NCBI GenBank assembly: GCA_001803395.1
Contig: MHBU01000031.1
Location: 166,167 to 230,166, forward strand
Origin: Methylotenera sp. RIFCSPLOWO2_02_FULL_45_14
GTDB taxonomy: Bacteria > Pseudomonadota > Gammaproteobacteria > Burkholderiales > Methylophilaceae
Length of the DNA: 64,000 nt
Direction: 5' to 3'
How positions within the stretch are numbered: position 1 is the first letter of the stretch; each line of letters begins with the position of its first letter. Below are positions 17,343-26,800 of this stretch, one piece after another. Made by a program: the position numbers and the translations under genes. The notes beneath the pieces are model-generated. The model worked only from the letters and a program-made list of their open reading frames with translations. It had not been told where the DNA came from and did not search any database.

Positions 17343-18773
17343 ATGATGAAAAACTGGATTGCCGCAGTAGCTTTTAGCTTGATTTCTGCGGTTCATTTAA
17401 ACGGATATGCCAAAGATTTGCCAGACTTTACTGAGTTGGCTGAAAAGCAAGGACCTGCCGTGGTGAATATCAGCATCACACAAAGCATTCGCACTGCAAA
17501 CGCAATGCCGTTTCCTAGTATGCCTGGGGATGAGCAAATGCAGGAGTTTTTTAAGCGCTTTGGTATTCCAAACTTTCCAGGGCAAGGTGTTCCTGGGCAA
17601 AATGGTCAGCAGCCAGAGTATAAATCTCAGTCATTAGGTTCAGGCTTTATTATCAGCAGCGATGGTTACATTTTAACCAATGCACATGTAGTGTCAGAAG
17701 CGGATGAAGTGATTGTAAAGTTATCAGACAAGCGTGAATTTAAAGCCAAAATTATCGGCGCTGATAAACGCACAGACGTGGCATTGGTGAAAATTGAAGC
17801 CACTGGGTTACCTAAAGTGACAGCGGGCGACCCGGGTAAGCTTAAAGTGGGTGAGTGGGTGGCCGCGATCGGCTCGCCATTTGGGCTGGAAAACACCATG
17901 ACGGCGGGTATTGTGAGTGCAAAAGGTCGTGCGCTACCGCAAGAAAACTTCGTGCCGTTTATTCAAACAGATGTGGCGATTAACCCGGGTAACTCGGGTG
18001 GTCCTTTGTTTAATTTGGCGGGTGAAGTGGTTGGTATTAACTCGCAAATTTATAGCCGTAGTGGCGGCTCAATGGGCCTGTCATTCGCGATTCCTATTGA
18101 TGTTGCCCTTGATATTTCCAACCAGCTAAAAATGTCTGGAAAAATCACCCGTGGTTGGTTAGGCGTTGTGATTCAAGAGCTTAGTAAAGAACTTGCTGAA
18201 TCATTTGGTATGAAAAATACCAACGGCGCATTAGTGGCAGCCGTTGAAAAAAATGGCCCTGCTGATAAAGGTGGTCTAGAGGCTGGGGACGTCATCACTA
18301 AATTTGATGGCAAAGCTATTCTGACTTCGTCTGATTTGCCACGTGCGGTAGGCGCAGCTAAACCTGGTAAGGTTGTCGTTGTTGAGATTTTACGCAAAGG
18401 GAGTGAAAAGTCGCTCAAAATTAACGTGGGTGAAATGCCAACAGATGCAACTGAAGTAGCTCAATCTAGTCAGCCCGCGACTAAACCAGAACTTAATCGT
18501 ATTGGGTTGGTACTTAAAGAACTCACTGCACAACAAAAGAAAAAATTAAACGGCAAAAATGGTTTGTTAGTGATAGATGCACAAGGTGCAGTGGCGCAAG
18601 CTGGCATACGTCGTGGTGATGTGGTGTTAGGTCTTAATAACACTGAGGTGCAAAGTTTGGATCAATTTAATAAACATTTGGCAAGCTTTGCGGTGGGTAA
18701 AACTGTTGCGTTGTTGGTGTTGCGTGGTGAAAGCACGCTTTATGTGCCCGTGAAAATACCAGCTTCAAAATAA
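17343..18773 (+). CDS. mucD: Periplasmic serine protease, DegP/MucD (Do) family
   Basis: This 476-residue protein has a signal peptide (MMKNWIAAVAFSLISAVHLNG), a trypsin-like protease domain and two PDZ domains. The catalytic triad is His in LTNAHVV, Asp in KRTDVALVKIE and Ser in NPGNSGGPL. PDZ1 starts near residue 260 and PDZ2 near 380. It degrades misfolded envelope proteins. As last gene of the sigma-E operon it corresponds to mucD of Pseudomonas. A Gly/Pro/Gln loop (FPGQGVPGQNGQQ) lies before the catalytic His, as in Do-type proteases. Confidence 0.93.
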   Translation: MMKNWIAAVAFSLISAVHLNGYAKDLPDFTELAEKQGPAVVNISITQSIRTANAMPFPSMPGDEQMQEFFKRFGIPNFPGQGVPGQNGQQPEYKSQSLGSGFIISSDGYILTNAHVVSEADEVIVKLSDKREFKAKIIGADKRTDVALVKIEATGLPKVTAGDPGKLKVGEWVAAIGSPFGLENTMTAGIVSAKGRALPQENFVPFIQTDVAINPGNSGGPLFNLAGEVVGINSQIYSRSGGSMGLSFAIPIDVALDISNQLKMSGKITRGWLGVVIQELSKELAESFGMKNTNGALVAAVEKNGPADKGGLEAGDVITKFDGKAILTSSDLPRAVGAAKPGKVVVVEILRKGSEKSLKINVGEMPTDATEVAQSSQPATKPELNRIGLVLKELTAQQKKKLNGKNGLLVIDAQGAVAQAGIRRGDVVLGLNNTEVQSLDQFNKHLASFAVGKTVALLVLRGESTLYVPVKIPASK

Positions 18774-18854
18774 GCCTCTTTCATGGCAACACAGCAATCA
18801 ATAGATGCTAATACTTTGAATTTGCTGTAAAATCCGACAAGTTCAATAGCAACA

Positions 18855-18877
18855 AAGGGCGCCAAGTGCGCCCTTAT
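18855..18877 (+). terminator. Terminator after the sigma-E operon
   Basis: AAGGGCGC / GCGCCCTT with loop CAAGT, followed by ATTGTT. It lies 80 bp past mucD. Confidence 0.7.
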
Positions 18878-18882
18878 TGTTA

Positions 18883-18913
18883 AACAAGCTGCCTTAATTG
18901 ATGGCAGCTTGTT
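18883..18913. terminator. Second hairpin before lepA
   Basis: AACAAGCTGCC (18883-18893) pairs with GGCAGCTTGTT (18903-18913) around a 9-nt loop. It directly follows the first terminator, so the two may act in tandem or the second may fold in the lepA leader. Confidence 0.6.
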
Positions 18914-18964
18914 CATTGTTGCAGCAAAACGCTGCGATTAAATAGTCAATCTTTAAAAAATACC

Positions 18965-20758
18965 ATGAAAAACATTCGTAACTTCTCTATTATTGCCCAC
19001 ATCGATCACGGTAAATCCACTCTGGCTGACCGTATTATTCATCTATGCGGCGGTTTGGCTGACCGTGAAATGGAAGCGCAAGTGCTTGATTCTATGGATA
19101 TTGAGCGTGAGCGCGGCATTACCATTAAAGCACAAACGGCAGCCTTGGAATATAAGGCCGATGATGGCCAGATTTACCATCTGAATTTGATTGATACCCC
19201 GGGTCACGTGGATTTTAGTTACGAGGTCAGCCGCTCACTCTCAGCTTGTGAAGGCGCATTGTTAGTTGTAGATGCCAGTCAGGGCGTAGAGGCGCAAAGC
19301 GTAGCCAACTGCTATACCGCGCTTGATTTAGGCGTGGAAGTCACAGCGGTACTCAATAAAATAGATTTACCCTCCGCTGACCCGGAACGCGTGATTCAAG
19401 AAATTGAAGATGTGATCGGTATTGATGCCACCGATGCTGTGCGTTGTTCTGCTAAAACGGGTTTAGGGGTACATGATGTGCTGGAGGCAGTGATTGCTAA
19501 AGTGCCGCCTCCAGTCGGTAATGTGGATGGACCTCTCAAGGCATTGGTCATTGACGCATGGTTTGATAACTATGTGGGCGTGGTGATGTTGGTGCGCGTG
19601 ATTGATGGCGTACTAAAACCAAAAGATAAAATCCGTTTAATGGCAACGGGTTCCGAGCATCTGTGTGAGCAAGTGGGCGTATTTACGCCAAAATCATTAC
19701 AAAAAACCTCACTGTCTGCAGGTGAGGTTGGTTTTATCATTGCGGGCATTAAAGAGCTTGCTGCTGCCAAGGTGGGTGACACTGTGACATTAGCAACAAG
19801 GCCGGCAGCAGAGGCGTTGGCTGGTTTTAAAGAGGTGAAGCCGCAGGTGTTTGCGGGGCTTTACCCAGTAGAATCTAATCAGTTTGAGGCATTACGTACC
19901 GCACTTGAAAAGCTTAGTTTAAATGATGCTTCTTTATTGTTTGAACCTGAAAATTCGACCGCATTAGGGTTTGGATTCAGGTGCGGCTTTTTAGGCTTGC
20001 TACACATGGAAATCGTACAAGAGCGCTTGGAGCGCGAGTACGATATGGACTTAATTACTACTGCGCCTACCGTTGTCTATGAGTTATTGTTAAAAGATGG
20101 CACGGTTGTACAGATAGAAAATCCATCACGCTTACCAGAACCTTCACGCGTTGAAGAAACGCGTGAGCCTGTGATTACGGTCAATTTGTTGATGCCACAA
20201 GATTATGTTGGGCCAGTGATGACGCTTTGTAATAACAAGCGCGGCATACAAAAAAACATGCAATACATGGGTAGGCAAGTGATGCTGAGTTACGAAATGC
20301 CGCTCAATGAAGTGGTGTTGGATTTCTTCGATAAACTAAAATCTGTATCACGCGGCTATGCGAGTATGGATTACGAGTTTTTAGAGTTCCGTGCGGCAGA
20401 TTTAGTTAAACTTGATATTATGGTCAATGGCGAGCGCGTGGATGCGCTCTCCATGATTGTACATCGATCAACCAGTGTGCATCGTGGACGTGAAGTCGCC
20501 GCAAAAATGCGCGAGTTAATCCCACGCCAAATGTTTGATGTCGCGATTCAGGCTTCTATCGGTGCTAACATTATTGCGCGCGAAACCGTAAAAGCTATGC
20601 GTAAAAACGTGATTGCTAAATGTTATGGCGGTGATGTGTCACGTAAGCGTAAATTGCTAGACAAGCAAAAAGAAGGTAAAAAGCGCATGAAACAAGTGGG
20701 TAATGTAGAGATTCCACAAGAAGCATTCTTGGCTATTTTAAGAGTTGAAGATAAATAA
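18965..20758 (+). CDS. lepA: Elongation factor 4 (back-translocating GTPase)
   Basis: This 597-residue GTPase has G1 [10 protein letters not shown]3 DTPGHVD, G4 NKID and the LepA-specific C-terminal domain ([20 protein letters not shown], then [19 protein letters not shown]). EF4 acts on ribosomes under ionic or cold stress. Length and start are standard. The stop codon touches an inverted repeat (20759-20828), after which lepB begins; lepA-lepB linkage is conserved in proteobacteria. Confidence 0.97.
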   Translation: MKNIRNFSIIAHIDHGKSTLADRIIHLCGGLADREMEAQVLDSMDIERERGITIKAQTAALEYKADDGQIYHLNLIDTPGHVDFSYEVSRSLSACEGALLVVDASQGVEAQSVANCYTALDLGVEVTAVLNKIDLPSADPERVIQEIEDVIGIDATDAVRCSAKTGLGVHDVLEAVIAKVPPPVGNVDGPLKALVIDAWFDNYVGVVMLVRVIDGVLKPKDKIRLMATGSEHLCEQVGVFTPKSLQKTSLSAGEVGFIIAGIKELAAAKVGDTVTLATRPAAEALAGFKEVKPQVFAGLYPVESNQFEALRTALEKLSLNDASLLFEPENSTALGFGFRCGFLGLLHMEIVQERLEREYDMDLITTAPTVVYELLLKDGTVVQIENPSRLPEPSRVEETREPVITVNLLMPQDYVGPVMTLCNNKRGIQKNMQYMGRQVMLSYEMPLNEVVLDFFDKLKSVSRGYASMDYEFLEFRAADLVKLDIMVNGERVDALSMIVHRSTSVHRGREVAAKMRELIPRQMFDVAIQASIGANIIARETVKAMRKNVIAKCYGGDVSRKRKLLDKQKEGKKRMKQVGNVEIPQEAFLAILRVEDK

Positions 20759-20828
20759 CCCTTCGACAAGCTCAGGGAGCGGGTTCTTTTTTGAGCCGTC
20801 GAAGGTGCTCCCTGAGTCTGTCGAAGGG
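20759..20828. repeat. Dispersed inverted repeat, 'CCCTTCGACAAGCTCAGGG' family
   Basis: CCCTTCGACAAGCTCAGGG (20759-20777) and its near reverse complement ending at 20828 flank a 26-nt spacer. A truncated relative occurs at 53450-53516. This element is common in bacterial intergenic DNA. It sits immediately after the lepA stop. Confidence 0.85.
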
Positions 20829-20870
20829 CATGAGTTTACAAATTAGATAATGAGTTAGGATACATCAACA

Positions 20871-21650
20871 ATGATATTTGCATTATTCATGATTGTGATA
20901 CTAGTAATCACCGGGCTTGTTTGGCTGTTTGATATTTTTGTACTCAGCAAAAAACGCCCAGCAGGCGCAGATGAGCCGATTGTGGTTGAGTATGCTAAAA
21001 GCTTCTTTCCGGTGATTTTAGTGGTGTTTTTTGTACGTTCTTTTATTGTCGAGCCGTTTAAAATCCCATCAGGCTCCATGATGCCAACGTTGTTAGCGGG
21101 TGATTTTATTTTGGTGAATAAATTCACTTATGGCTTGCGGGTGCCTATTCTAAATAACACATTTATCGAGATGAATCATCCTAAACGCGGTGATGTGTTT
21201 GTGTTTCATTACCCACCAGAACCGTCGATTGATTATATTAAACGCGTGGTTGGTTTGCCTGGAGATAAAATTCGTTATCAAAATAAAAGATTAACGATTA
21301 ACGACCAGCCATTGCTAGTGCAAGATGGTCGAGATTATGAGTACGTGATGTCGGGGCTAAACTTTATGACGGCCAAGCAATACAGTGAGCAGTTAGGCGA
21401 TGTAAAGCATGATATTTTGGTGCATGATGTCATAGGTAATTATGATGCAGATGCTATTGGGGCTAAATTTGCAAATGATGAGGAAATTGTAGTCCCTGCT
21501 GGACATTATTTAGCGATGGGTGATAATCGAGATAACAGTTCTGATAGCCGTGTTTGGGGTTTTGTACCTGAAAGAAACTTAGTCGGTAAAGCATTTTTTA
21601 TCTGGATGAATTTTGATCAGGGTTCTAGAATAGGGTCTGTAATACGTTAG
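20871..21650 (+). CDS. lepB: Signal peptidase I
   Basis: The product is 259 residues. An N-terminal membrane segment (FALFMIVILVITGLVWLF) precedes the catalytic domain: Ser in PSGSMMPT (near residue 67), Lys in YIKRVVGLPGD (near 124) and the GDNRDNSSDSR box. It cleaves Sec and Tat signal peptides at the periplasmic face. The early basic and charged stretch suggests a second membrane segment around FFPVILVVFFVRSFIV, as in other betaproteobacteria. It lies between lepA and a DUF4845 gene. Confidence 0.96.
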   Translation: MIFALFMIVILVITGLVWLFDIFVLSKKRPAGADEPIVVEYAKSFFPVILVVFFVRSFIVEPFKIPSGSMMPTLLAGDFILVNKFTYGLRVPILNNTFIEMNHPKRGDVFVFHYPPEPSIDYIKRVVGLPGDKIRYQNKRLTINDQPLLVQDGRDYEYVMSGLNFMTAKQYSEQLGDVKHDILVHDVIGNYDADAIGAKFANDEEIVVPAGHYLAMGDNRDNSSDSRVWGFVPERNLVGKAFFIWMNFDQGSRIGSVIR

Positions 21651-21694
21651 TTTTTTTTATTGATACTAATCTGATTTAAGTGATGGAGATTAAA

Positions 21695-22075
21695 GTGCTT
21701 AATAGTTTAAATAATCGTAAAACGCAAGGCGGAGCGACCCTGCTTGGAATGCTTATCGTAGGCGCTATGATCGTGTTTGTTGCGCTTATTGCGATGAAAA
21801 TGGTGCCGGCCTATACTGAATATTTCTCAGTTAAACAAGCGCTTAAAGCGATGAAGCAAGAGTCGTTAAGCACTATGAGTAAAAGAGAGATAATGAATTC
21901 TTTTGATCGACGCGCATCAACGGGCTATATTGAAGTGGTAAAGGGCAGTGATTTGATCATTGAAAAAACAGTCGGTGGCGATACGGTGGTGTCAGTTGAA
22001 TATCAGGTCATTAAGCCTATTGCCGGCAATGTCAGCGTGTTAATTGATTTTTCAGCAAGTAGTGATGGTAAGTAA
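21695..22075 (+). CDS. DUF4845 membrane-anchored protein
   Basis: This small protein of about 126 residues has one N-terminal membrane segment (LLGMLIVGAMIVFVALIAM) after the motif QGGATL, and a short periplasmic domain. Genes of this family regularly sit between lepB and rnc in betaproteobacteria, as here; function is not established. The GTG at 21695 is chosen because GGAG lies six bases upstream; in-frame starts at 21680 (GTG) and 21683 (ATG) would add four or five residues. Confidence 0.8.
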   Translation: MLNSLNNRKTQGGATLLGMLIVGAMIVFVALIAMKMVPAYTEYFSVKQALKAMKQESLSTMSKREIMNSFDRRASTGYIEVVKGSDLIIEKTVGGDTVVSVEYQVIKPIAGNVSVLIDFSASSDGK

Positions 22076-22126
22076 GCGTCTTTTGCTATCGCATTTTTTT
22101 TCTAGTACCTTTTTATACCGCTAGGC

Positions 22127-22813
22127 ATGATGCATTCAGACTTATCAAGACGTTTAAGCTATTCATTTTTAAATGCGGATCTGCTCACACAAGCCTTAAC
22201 GCATCGTAGTTATGGTGCTCAAAATAATGAGCGCTTAGAGTTTTTAGGTGATGGCGCACTTAATTTTATTATTGCAAATCAGCTCTATCAACGCTTTCCT
22301 AAAATAGCTGAGGGTGATTTAAGCCGCTTGCGGGCGCAAATGGTCAAAGAATCGACTTTAAGTGAGATCGCATTGTCACTCAATTTAGGCGATACACTCA
22401 AAATGGGTGAGGGTGAGTTAAAAAGTGCGGGCTGGCGCAGGCCATCTATCTTGGCAGATGCGCTAGAAGCCATTATTGGTGCGGTGTATTTAGATGGTGG
22501 TTATGCCGCGGCTGAAGTCTTTGTATTGGGGCTTTACGCTAACAAGCTAGATTCCATTGACCCCAAAGTGATTGATAAAGATCCTAAATCATTATTACAA
22601 GAATTATTACAAAGCAGAAAAATAGCGGTACCTGAATACACCGTTACGCATACCAGCGGAGAAGCACATGCGCAGATGTTTGTGGTGGAATGTTTCGTTG
22701 AAAAGCATAGTATTCGCACAGTGGGCGAGGGTAATAGTCGCCGCATCGCAGAGCAGCAGGCTGCACAGCTGGCTTTGCTTGAATTAAAAAAAGTACGTAT
22801 TGGAAAAAATTAA
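22127..22813 (+). CDS. rnc: Ribonuclease III
   Basis: This 228-residue double-strand-specific endoribonuclease carries the signature ERLEFLGDGALNF near residue 36, the second metal-site acidic residues (LADALEAIIGAVYLDGG) and a C-terminal dsRNA-binding domain (DPKSLLQELLQ, then GEGNSRRIAEQQAAQLAL). It matures rRNA and mRNAs. The start is an ATGATG pair. It is followed 3 bp later by era, the conserved rnc-era pair. Confidence 0.96.
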   Translation: MMHSDLSRRLSYSFLNADLLTQALTHRSYGAQNNERLEFLGDGALNFIIANQLYQRFPKIAEGDLSRLRAQMVKESTLSEIALSLNLGDTLKMGEGELKSAGWRRPSILADALEAIIGAVYLDGGYAAAEVFVLGLYANKLDSIDPKVIDKDPKSLLQELLQSRKIAVPEYTVTHTSGEAHAQMFVVECFVEKHSIRTVGEGNSRRIAEQQAAQLALLELKKVRIGKN

Positions 22814-22816
22814 AAT

Positions 22817-23731
22817 ATGACAGACCTAGAAGTAAATTCAGAAGTAACATCTTCCGTCTTTAAATGTGGAACAGTAGCGATTGTTGGCCGCCCTAACGTG
22901 GGGAAATCAACGCTGTTAAATCACATTTTAGGCATGAAATTAGCCATTACCTCACGGAAAGCGCAAACCACGCGGCACCGCTTGTTAGGCATTCATACCA
23001 CGGATGATACGCAGTTTCTATTTGTCGACACGCCCGGTTTTCAGCAAAAACACCTGAATGCACTCAATAAAGGTTTAAACAAAACCGTGACTCAAGTGTT
23101 AACGGAAGTGGATGTTGTACTGTTTGTGATTGAGCCGATGAAATTGGGCGACGCAGATCGCAAAGTATTAGCATTACTTTCAGAAAAAACGCCGACGATT
23201 TTAGTGGTAAATAAATTAGACTTAATGGGTGACAAAGGTAACGTGTTGCCGTTAATTCAAGACTTTGACTTAGAGTTTCCGTTTTCAGAAATCGTACCTG
23301 TGAGTGCTAAAAAAAGCCTCAATTTAGACGAACTGTTACAAACTATACGCAAATACTTACCAGAGCAAGCCGCCGTTTATTCACAAGATGAACTCACCGA
23401 TAAAAATGAACGTTTTTTAGCTGCAGAGCTAGTGCGTGAGAAAATATTCAGATTATTAGGCGATGAAATCCCTTACTCAGTAGCCGTTGAAATTGAAAAA
23501 TTTGAAGTGGTAGGTAATCTACGCCGAATTTTTTGCGCCATTATTGTGGATAAAGACAGCCAAAAACCGATGATTATTGGCAAAGGCGGCGAGAAACTCA
23601 AACAAATTTCCACTGAAGCGCGGCAAGACATGGAAAAACTGTTTGGCGGCAAGGTTTACTTAGAAACCTGGGTAAAAGTTAAAGGCGGTTGGGCTGATGA
23701 CGCGCGGGCGTTAAAATCGCTAGGGTATTAA
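22817..23731 (+). CDS. era: GTPase Era
   Basis: This 304-residue GTPase has G1 [10 protein letters not shown]2 around [10 protein letters not shown]3 DTPGF, G4 NKLD and a C-terminal KH domain ([17 protein letters not shown], then [11 protein letters not shown]). It binds 16S rRNA and assists 30S assembly. It starts 3 bp after rnc and probably shares its transcript. Length is typical. Confidence 0.97.
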   Translation: MTDLEVNSEVTSSVFKCGTVAIVGRPNVGKSTLLNHILGMKLAITSRKAQTTRHRLLGIHTTDDTQFLFVDTPGFQQKHLNALNKGLNKTVTQVLTEVDVVLFVIEPMKLGDADRKVLALLSEKTPTILVVNKLDLMGDKGNVLPLIQDFDLEFPFSEIVPVSAKKSLNLDELLQTIRKYLPEQAAVYSQDELTDKNERFLAAELVREKIFRLLGDEIPYSVAVEIEKFEVVGNLRRIFCAIIVDKDSQKPMIIGKGGEKLKQISTEARQDMEKLFGGKVYLETWVKVKGGWADDARALKSLGY

Positions 23732-23822
23732 TTATCGCTTTATCTGGTTTATTGCTTATTTCGTGATGGTTTTTGTTTTTATCTGCATGCATCTGCGTTT
23801 ATCAGCGGCTAAATAAAAACTT

Positions 23823-24557
23823 ATGGCTTCAATCAGTACGCATCGTCAAGACAATCAAGCAGTTTATGTACTGCACACTTATCCGTTCAAAGAAACGAGC
23901 TTAGTGGTTGAGTTGTTCGCGCGTGATTTTGGGCGTGTAGCCACCACAGCAAAAGGTGCCAGGCGTCCACGCTCCGCCATGCGCGGTATGCTACAGGCAT
24001 TTCAGCCCATGCTGGCAACTTGGTCAGGCAAGCTGGAGCTAAAAACCTTGCATAGCCTGGAATGGAATGGCTGCTTGTTGCTGTTGCAAGGCGAGGCACT
24101 CATGTGCGGCTTTTACCTAAATGAGCTGCTGTTGAGGTTGCTGCCGCGTGAAGATCCACATGAAGCTCTATTTGAATATTATGCCGATACGTTAAAAACC
24201 TTAGCGAGTGGTGAAAATTTAGCCACCACCTTACGCCGCTTTGAGTTGAAGTTTTTGCAAGAACTTGGTTACGCCATACCATTGCAACTGGATATAAATG
24301 CAGCGCCAGTGTTAGCGTTGCAAAGCTATCGTTATGAAGCTGAACACGGCGCCATTCCGATCAATGGTGCGATAACTCGTTATGATAACGGCATACAGTT
24401 GTCGGGAAAAACATTAATTGATATGTCGAATGATGACTACACTAACCTACAAACACAACAGCAAAGTAAACAGTTAATGCGTTATTTGTTAGCGCACTAT
24501 TTGGGTGATAAACCCTTGCATACGCGGCAGTTATTGATCGATTTGCAAGGGCTTTAG
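23823..24557 (+). CDS. recO: DNA repair protein RecO
   Basis: The 244-residue product has the RecO N-terminal OB fold (YVLHTYPFKETSLVVELFARD) and GARRPRSAMRGMLQAFQPM, followed by the helical domain (MCGFYLNELLLRLLPREDPHEALF). It loads RecA with RecF and RecR. Its place between era and pdxJ is the conserved betaproteobacterial and gammaproteobacterial order. Confidence 0.95.
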   Translation: MASISTHRQDNQAVYVLHTYPFKETSLVVELFARDFGRVATTAKGARRPRSAMRGMLQAFQPMLATWSGKLELKTLHSLEWNGCLLLLQGEALMCGFYLNELLLRLLPREDPHEALFEYYADTLKTLASGENLATTLRRFELKFLQELGYAIPLQLDINAAPVLALQSYRYEAEHGAIPINGAITRYDNGIQLSGKTLIDMSNDDYTNLQTQQQSKQLMRYLLAHYLGDKPLHTRQLLIDLQGL

Positions 24558-24619
24558 TTTTTTAATTAGCCGCAGATGCAGATGCAGCTGTGGCAAAACT
24601 ATATTTTTAGGTTTTAACA

Positions 24620-25348
24620 ATGATTAAATTAGGTGTAAACATCGACCACGTAGCCACTATCCGCCAAGCGCGTGGTACTAAATACCCGAGTGTAGTGCAA
24701 GCGGCTTTACGTGCTGAGCAATCCGGGGCGGATAGTATTACGCTGCATTTGCGTGAAGACCGCCGTCACATGCAAGATGCAGATATTTTTGCACTGCGCC
24801 CGCTGTTGCAAACCAAGATGAATCTTGAGTGTGCAGTCACCGATGAAATGCTGGATATCGCGATTAAGGTAATGCCGCAAGATGTGTGCCTGGTGCCGGA
24901 GCGGCGCGAGGAGCGCACGACAGAAGGTGGGCTGGATGTGATTACCCATTTTGATAAGGTGAAGCATGCGGTACAGAAATTAAGCGATGCCGGTATTCGC
25001 GTTTCGTTATTTATTGCGCCAGATCTAGCACAAATTGATGCCGCAGTTAAAGCTGGCGCACCAGTGATAGAATTGCACACCGGTACCTTTGCAGACGCCC
25101 ATATCGATGCGGTACAAATGCTAGAGCTAGCGCGCATTGAGCAAGCGTTGCAACATGCTAAAGATGCACGATTGATCGTGAATGCAGGGCATGGTTTGCA
25201 TTATCATAACGTACATCTTGTTGCCAAATTGTACGGTTTTGAAGAGTTAAATATCGGGCATGCTATTGTGGCGCATGCTTTATTTGTGGGCTGGGATAAC
25301 GCGGTACACGAGATGAAAGCCTTGATGAAAGCGGCCGCGCCTAAATAG
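24620..25348 (+). CDS. pdxJ: Pyridoxine 5'-phosphate synthase
   Basis: The 242-residue TIM-barrel enzyme condenses 1-deoxyxylulose 5-phosphate with 3-amino-2-oxopropyl phosphate to form pyridoxine phosphate. Diagnostic stretches are [49 protein letters not shown] and [11 protein letters not shown]. It lies 62 bp after recO and just ahead of acpS, the usual pair. Confidence 0.97.
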   Translation: MIKLGVNIDHVATIRQARGTKYPSVVQAALRAEQSGADSITLHLREDRRHMQDADIFALRPLLQTKMNLECAVTDEMLDIAIKVMPQDVCLVPERREERTTEGGLDVITHFDKVKHAVQKLSDAGIRVSLFIAPDLAQIDAAVKAGAPVIELHTGTFADAHIDAVQMLELARIEQALQHAKDARLIVNAGHGLHYHNVHLVAKLYGFEELNIGHAIVAHALFVGWDNAVHEMKALMKAAAPK

Positions 25349-25366
25349 GCTGTTGCGTATTTGAAT

Positions 25367-25744
25367 ATGATTTTTGGCATAGGTACAGATATCGTTGAAG
25401 TTTCGCGTATCGAGTCTTCAATTCAACAGTTTGGCGATGATTTTGCCAGGCGCATTTTGGCGGACAGCGAGTTCGCCAGCTATCAGCAATCACAAATAAA
25501 ATCCAGGTTTTTAGCCAAACGGTTTGCCGCAAAAGAGGCTTTTTCAAAAGCACTGGGTACAGGCTTGCGCGCACCTGCAACATTCCAGAATATTGCGGTT
25601 TCACATGATGATTTAGGTAAGCCCATTTTAGTGTTGGCACCAGAATTACAGGCTTTTTTGCAATCTAAACATATCACGCAAACGCATATTAGCATTAGCG
25701 ATGAAAAGAATCTGGCAGCCGCATTTGTGGTACTTGAAACATGA
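25367..25744 (+). CDS. acpS: Holo-[acyl-carrier-protein] synthase
   Basis: The 125-residue enzyme transfers phosphopantetheine from CoA to acyl carrier protein. Motifs are IFGIGTDIVEVSRIE (metal-binding Asp) and FLAKRFAAKEAFSKALGTG. The ATG at 25367 gives the standard N-terminus; a TTG two codons earlier is less likely. It starts 18 bp after pdxJ, and the stop is followed at once by a dispersed repeat. Confidence 0.95.
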   Translation: MIFGIGTDIVEVSRIESSIQQFGDDFARRILADSEFASYQQSQIKSRFLAKRFAAKEAFSKALGTGLRAPATFQNIAVSHDDLGKPILVLAPELQAFLQSKHITQTHISISDEKNLAAAFVVLET

Positions 25745-25756
25745 AATCACTTTGTT

Positions 25757-25829
25757 GTCATGCTGAGCATAGCGAAGAATCCATTGCGCAGTATCAACGT
25801 ACTGGATGCTTCGTTGCACTCAGCATGAC
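25757..25829. repeat. Dispersed inverted repeat, second copy of the 1421-1494 family
   Basis: GTCATGCTGAG (25757-25767) pairs with CTCAGCATGAC (25819-25829). GAGCATAGCGAAGAATCC is shared with 1421-1494. The inner right arm has diverged. It fills most of the acpS-tcdA gap and ends 11 bp before tcdA. Confidence 0.85.
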
Positions 25830-25840
25830 GGAACGGACAA

Positions 25841-26635
25841 ATGGCGGAATTTGATTTTGAGCGTCCAGACTTAAATCGCCGCTTCGGTGGCGTTTCACGG
25901 CTATATGGCATTGATGGTTTAGCCAAATTACAGGCTATGCATATTTGCATGATAGGTATCGGCGGTGTGGGCAGTTGGGCTGCCGAGGCCTTGGCGCGCA
26001 ATGCCGTGGGCACTATTACTTTAATTGATTTAGACAACATTGCAGAATCTAATGTAAATCGGCAATTACACGCGGTAGATGGTGCGTTTGGAAAAGCCAA
26101 AGTCACTGCCATGCGTGAACGTATTCTCAGTATTAACCCACTGGCAACCGTGCATGAGATTGAAGATTTCGTGACGATTGAAAACATCAATACGATGCTC
26201 AATCATGATTATGATGGCGTGATTGATTGTATTGATGACGCCAAAGCCAAGGCTGCTATTGCCAATTTCTGTAACGCCAAAAATATACCGTTAGTGATGA
26301 CAGGCGGAGCTGGTGGGCGCTTAGATGCCACGCGTATTCAACAAGCGGATTTAAGTGAAGTAAGCCATGACAAATTGCTTGCTAAGGTGCGTAATTTATT
26401 ACGCCGCGACTATGGCTTTAGCAATGGTCACAGCGCAAAAGGTAAGTCATCAAAGTTAGGCGTTCACTGTGTGTATTCCGATGAAAAAGTTATTCAGCCT
26501 GATCGTGCATGTGAGGTTGCTGATACGGCAATTACCGGGCTGAACTGTGCAGGTTATGGCTCGAGTGTATGCGTTACCGCGCCCTTTGGTTTTGTAGCAG
26601 CGGGCGTTCTGTTAAAGGGATTGCTGAATAAATAA
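25841..26635 (+). CDS. tcdA: tRNA threonylcarbamoyladenosine dehydratase
   Basis: This 264-residue ThiF/E1-like protein has the nucleotide-binding loop GIGGVGSWAAEALARN and the downstream LIDLDNIAESNVNRQ, then DCIDDAKAK. Family members (TcdA/CsdL) use ATP to cyclise t6A37 of tRNAs. Length matches the E. coli protein. The ribosome site is poor because a repeat ends just upstream. The gene after it, ppk, has its own control region. Confidence 0.9.
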   Translation: MAEFDFERPDLNRRFGGVSRLYGIDGLAKLQAMHICMIGIGGVGSWAAEALARNAVGTITLIDLDNIAESNVNRQLHAVDGAFGKAKVTAMRERILSINPLATVHEIEDFVTIENINTMLNHDYDGVIDCIDDAKAKAAIANFCNAKNIPLVMTGGAGGRLDATRIQQADLSEVSHDKLLAKVRNLLRRDYGFSNGHSAKGKSSKLGVHCVYSDEKVIQPDRACEVADTAITGLNCAGYGSSVCVTAPFGFVAAGVLLKGLLNK

Positions 26636-26727
26636 CTATTGGCAGCATCTAAAACTCTAAGCCTGTAAATTAAACGGTGCAAAGTTCTCAATACTGATTG
26701 CTCTAGTGATTATCTGAGTTAATAGCA

Positions 26728-26772
26728 ATTTCGTTACAATTTCATCCATTTGTCATAATTAGCGTGTAACAT
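26728..26772 (+). promoter_or_regulatory. Pho-box-like element and -10 of ppk
   Basis: Three 7-mers at an exact 11-bp period, ATTTCGT (26728), ATTTCAT (26739) and TTGTCAT (26750), resemble the PhoB unit CTGTCAT. Ten bases after the last unit lies TAACAT (26767-26772), the spacing seen between Pho boxes and -10 hexamers. The units are degenerate, so this is a candidate. Confidence 0.45.
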
Positions 26773-26800
26773 CAAATTCACATACCATTTGATAAAGTTT

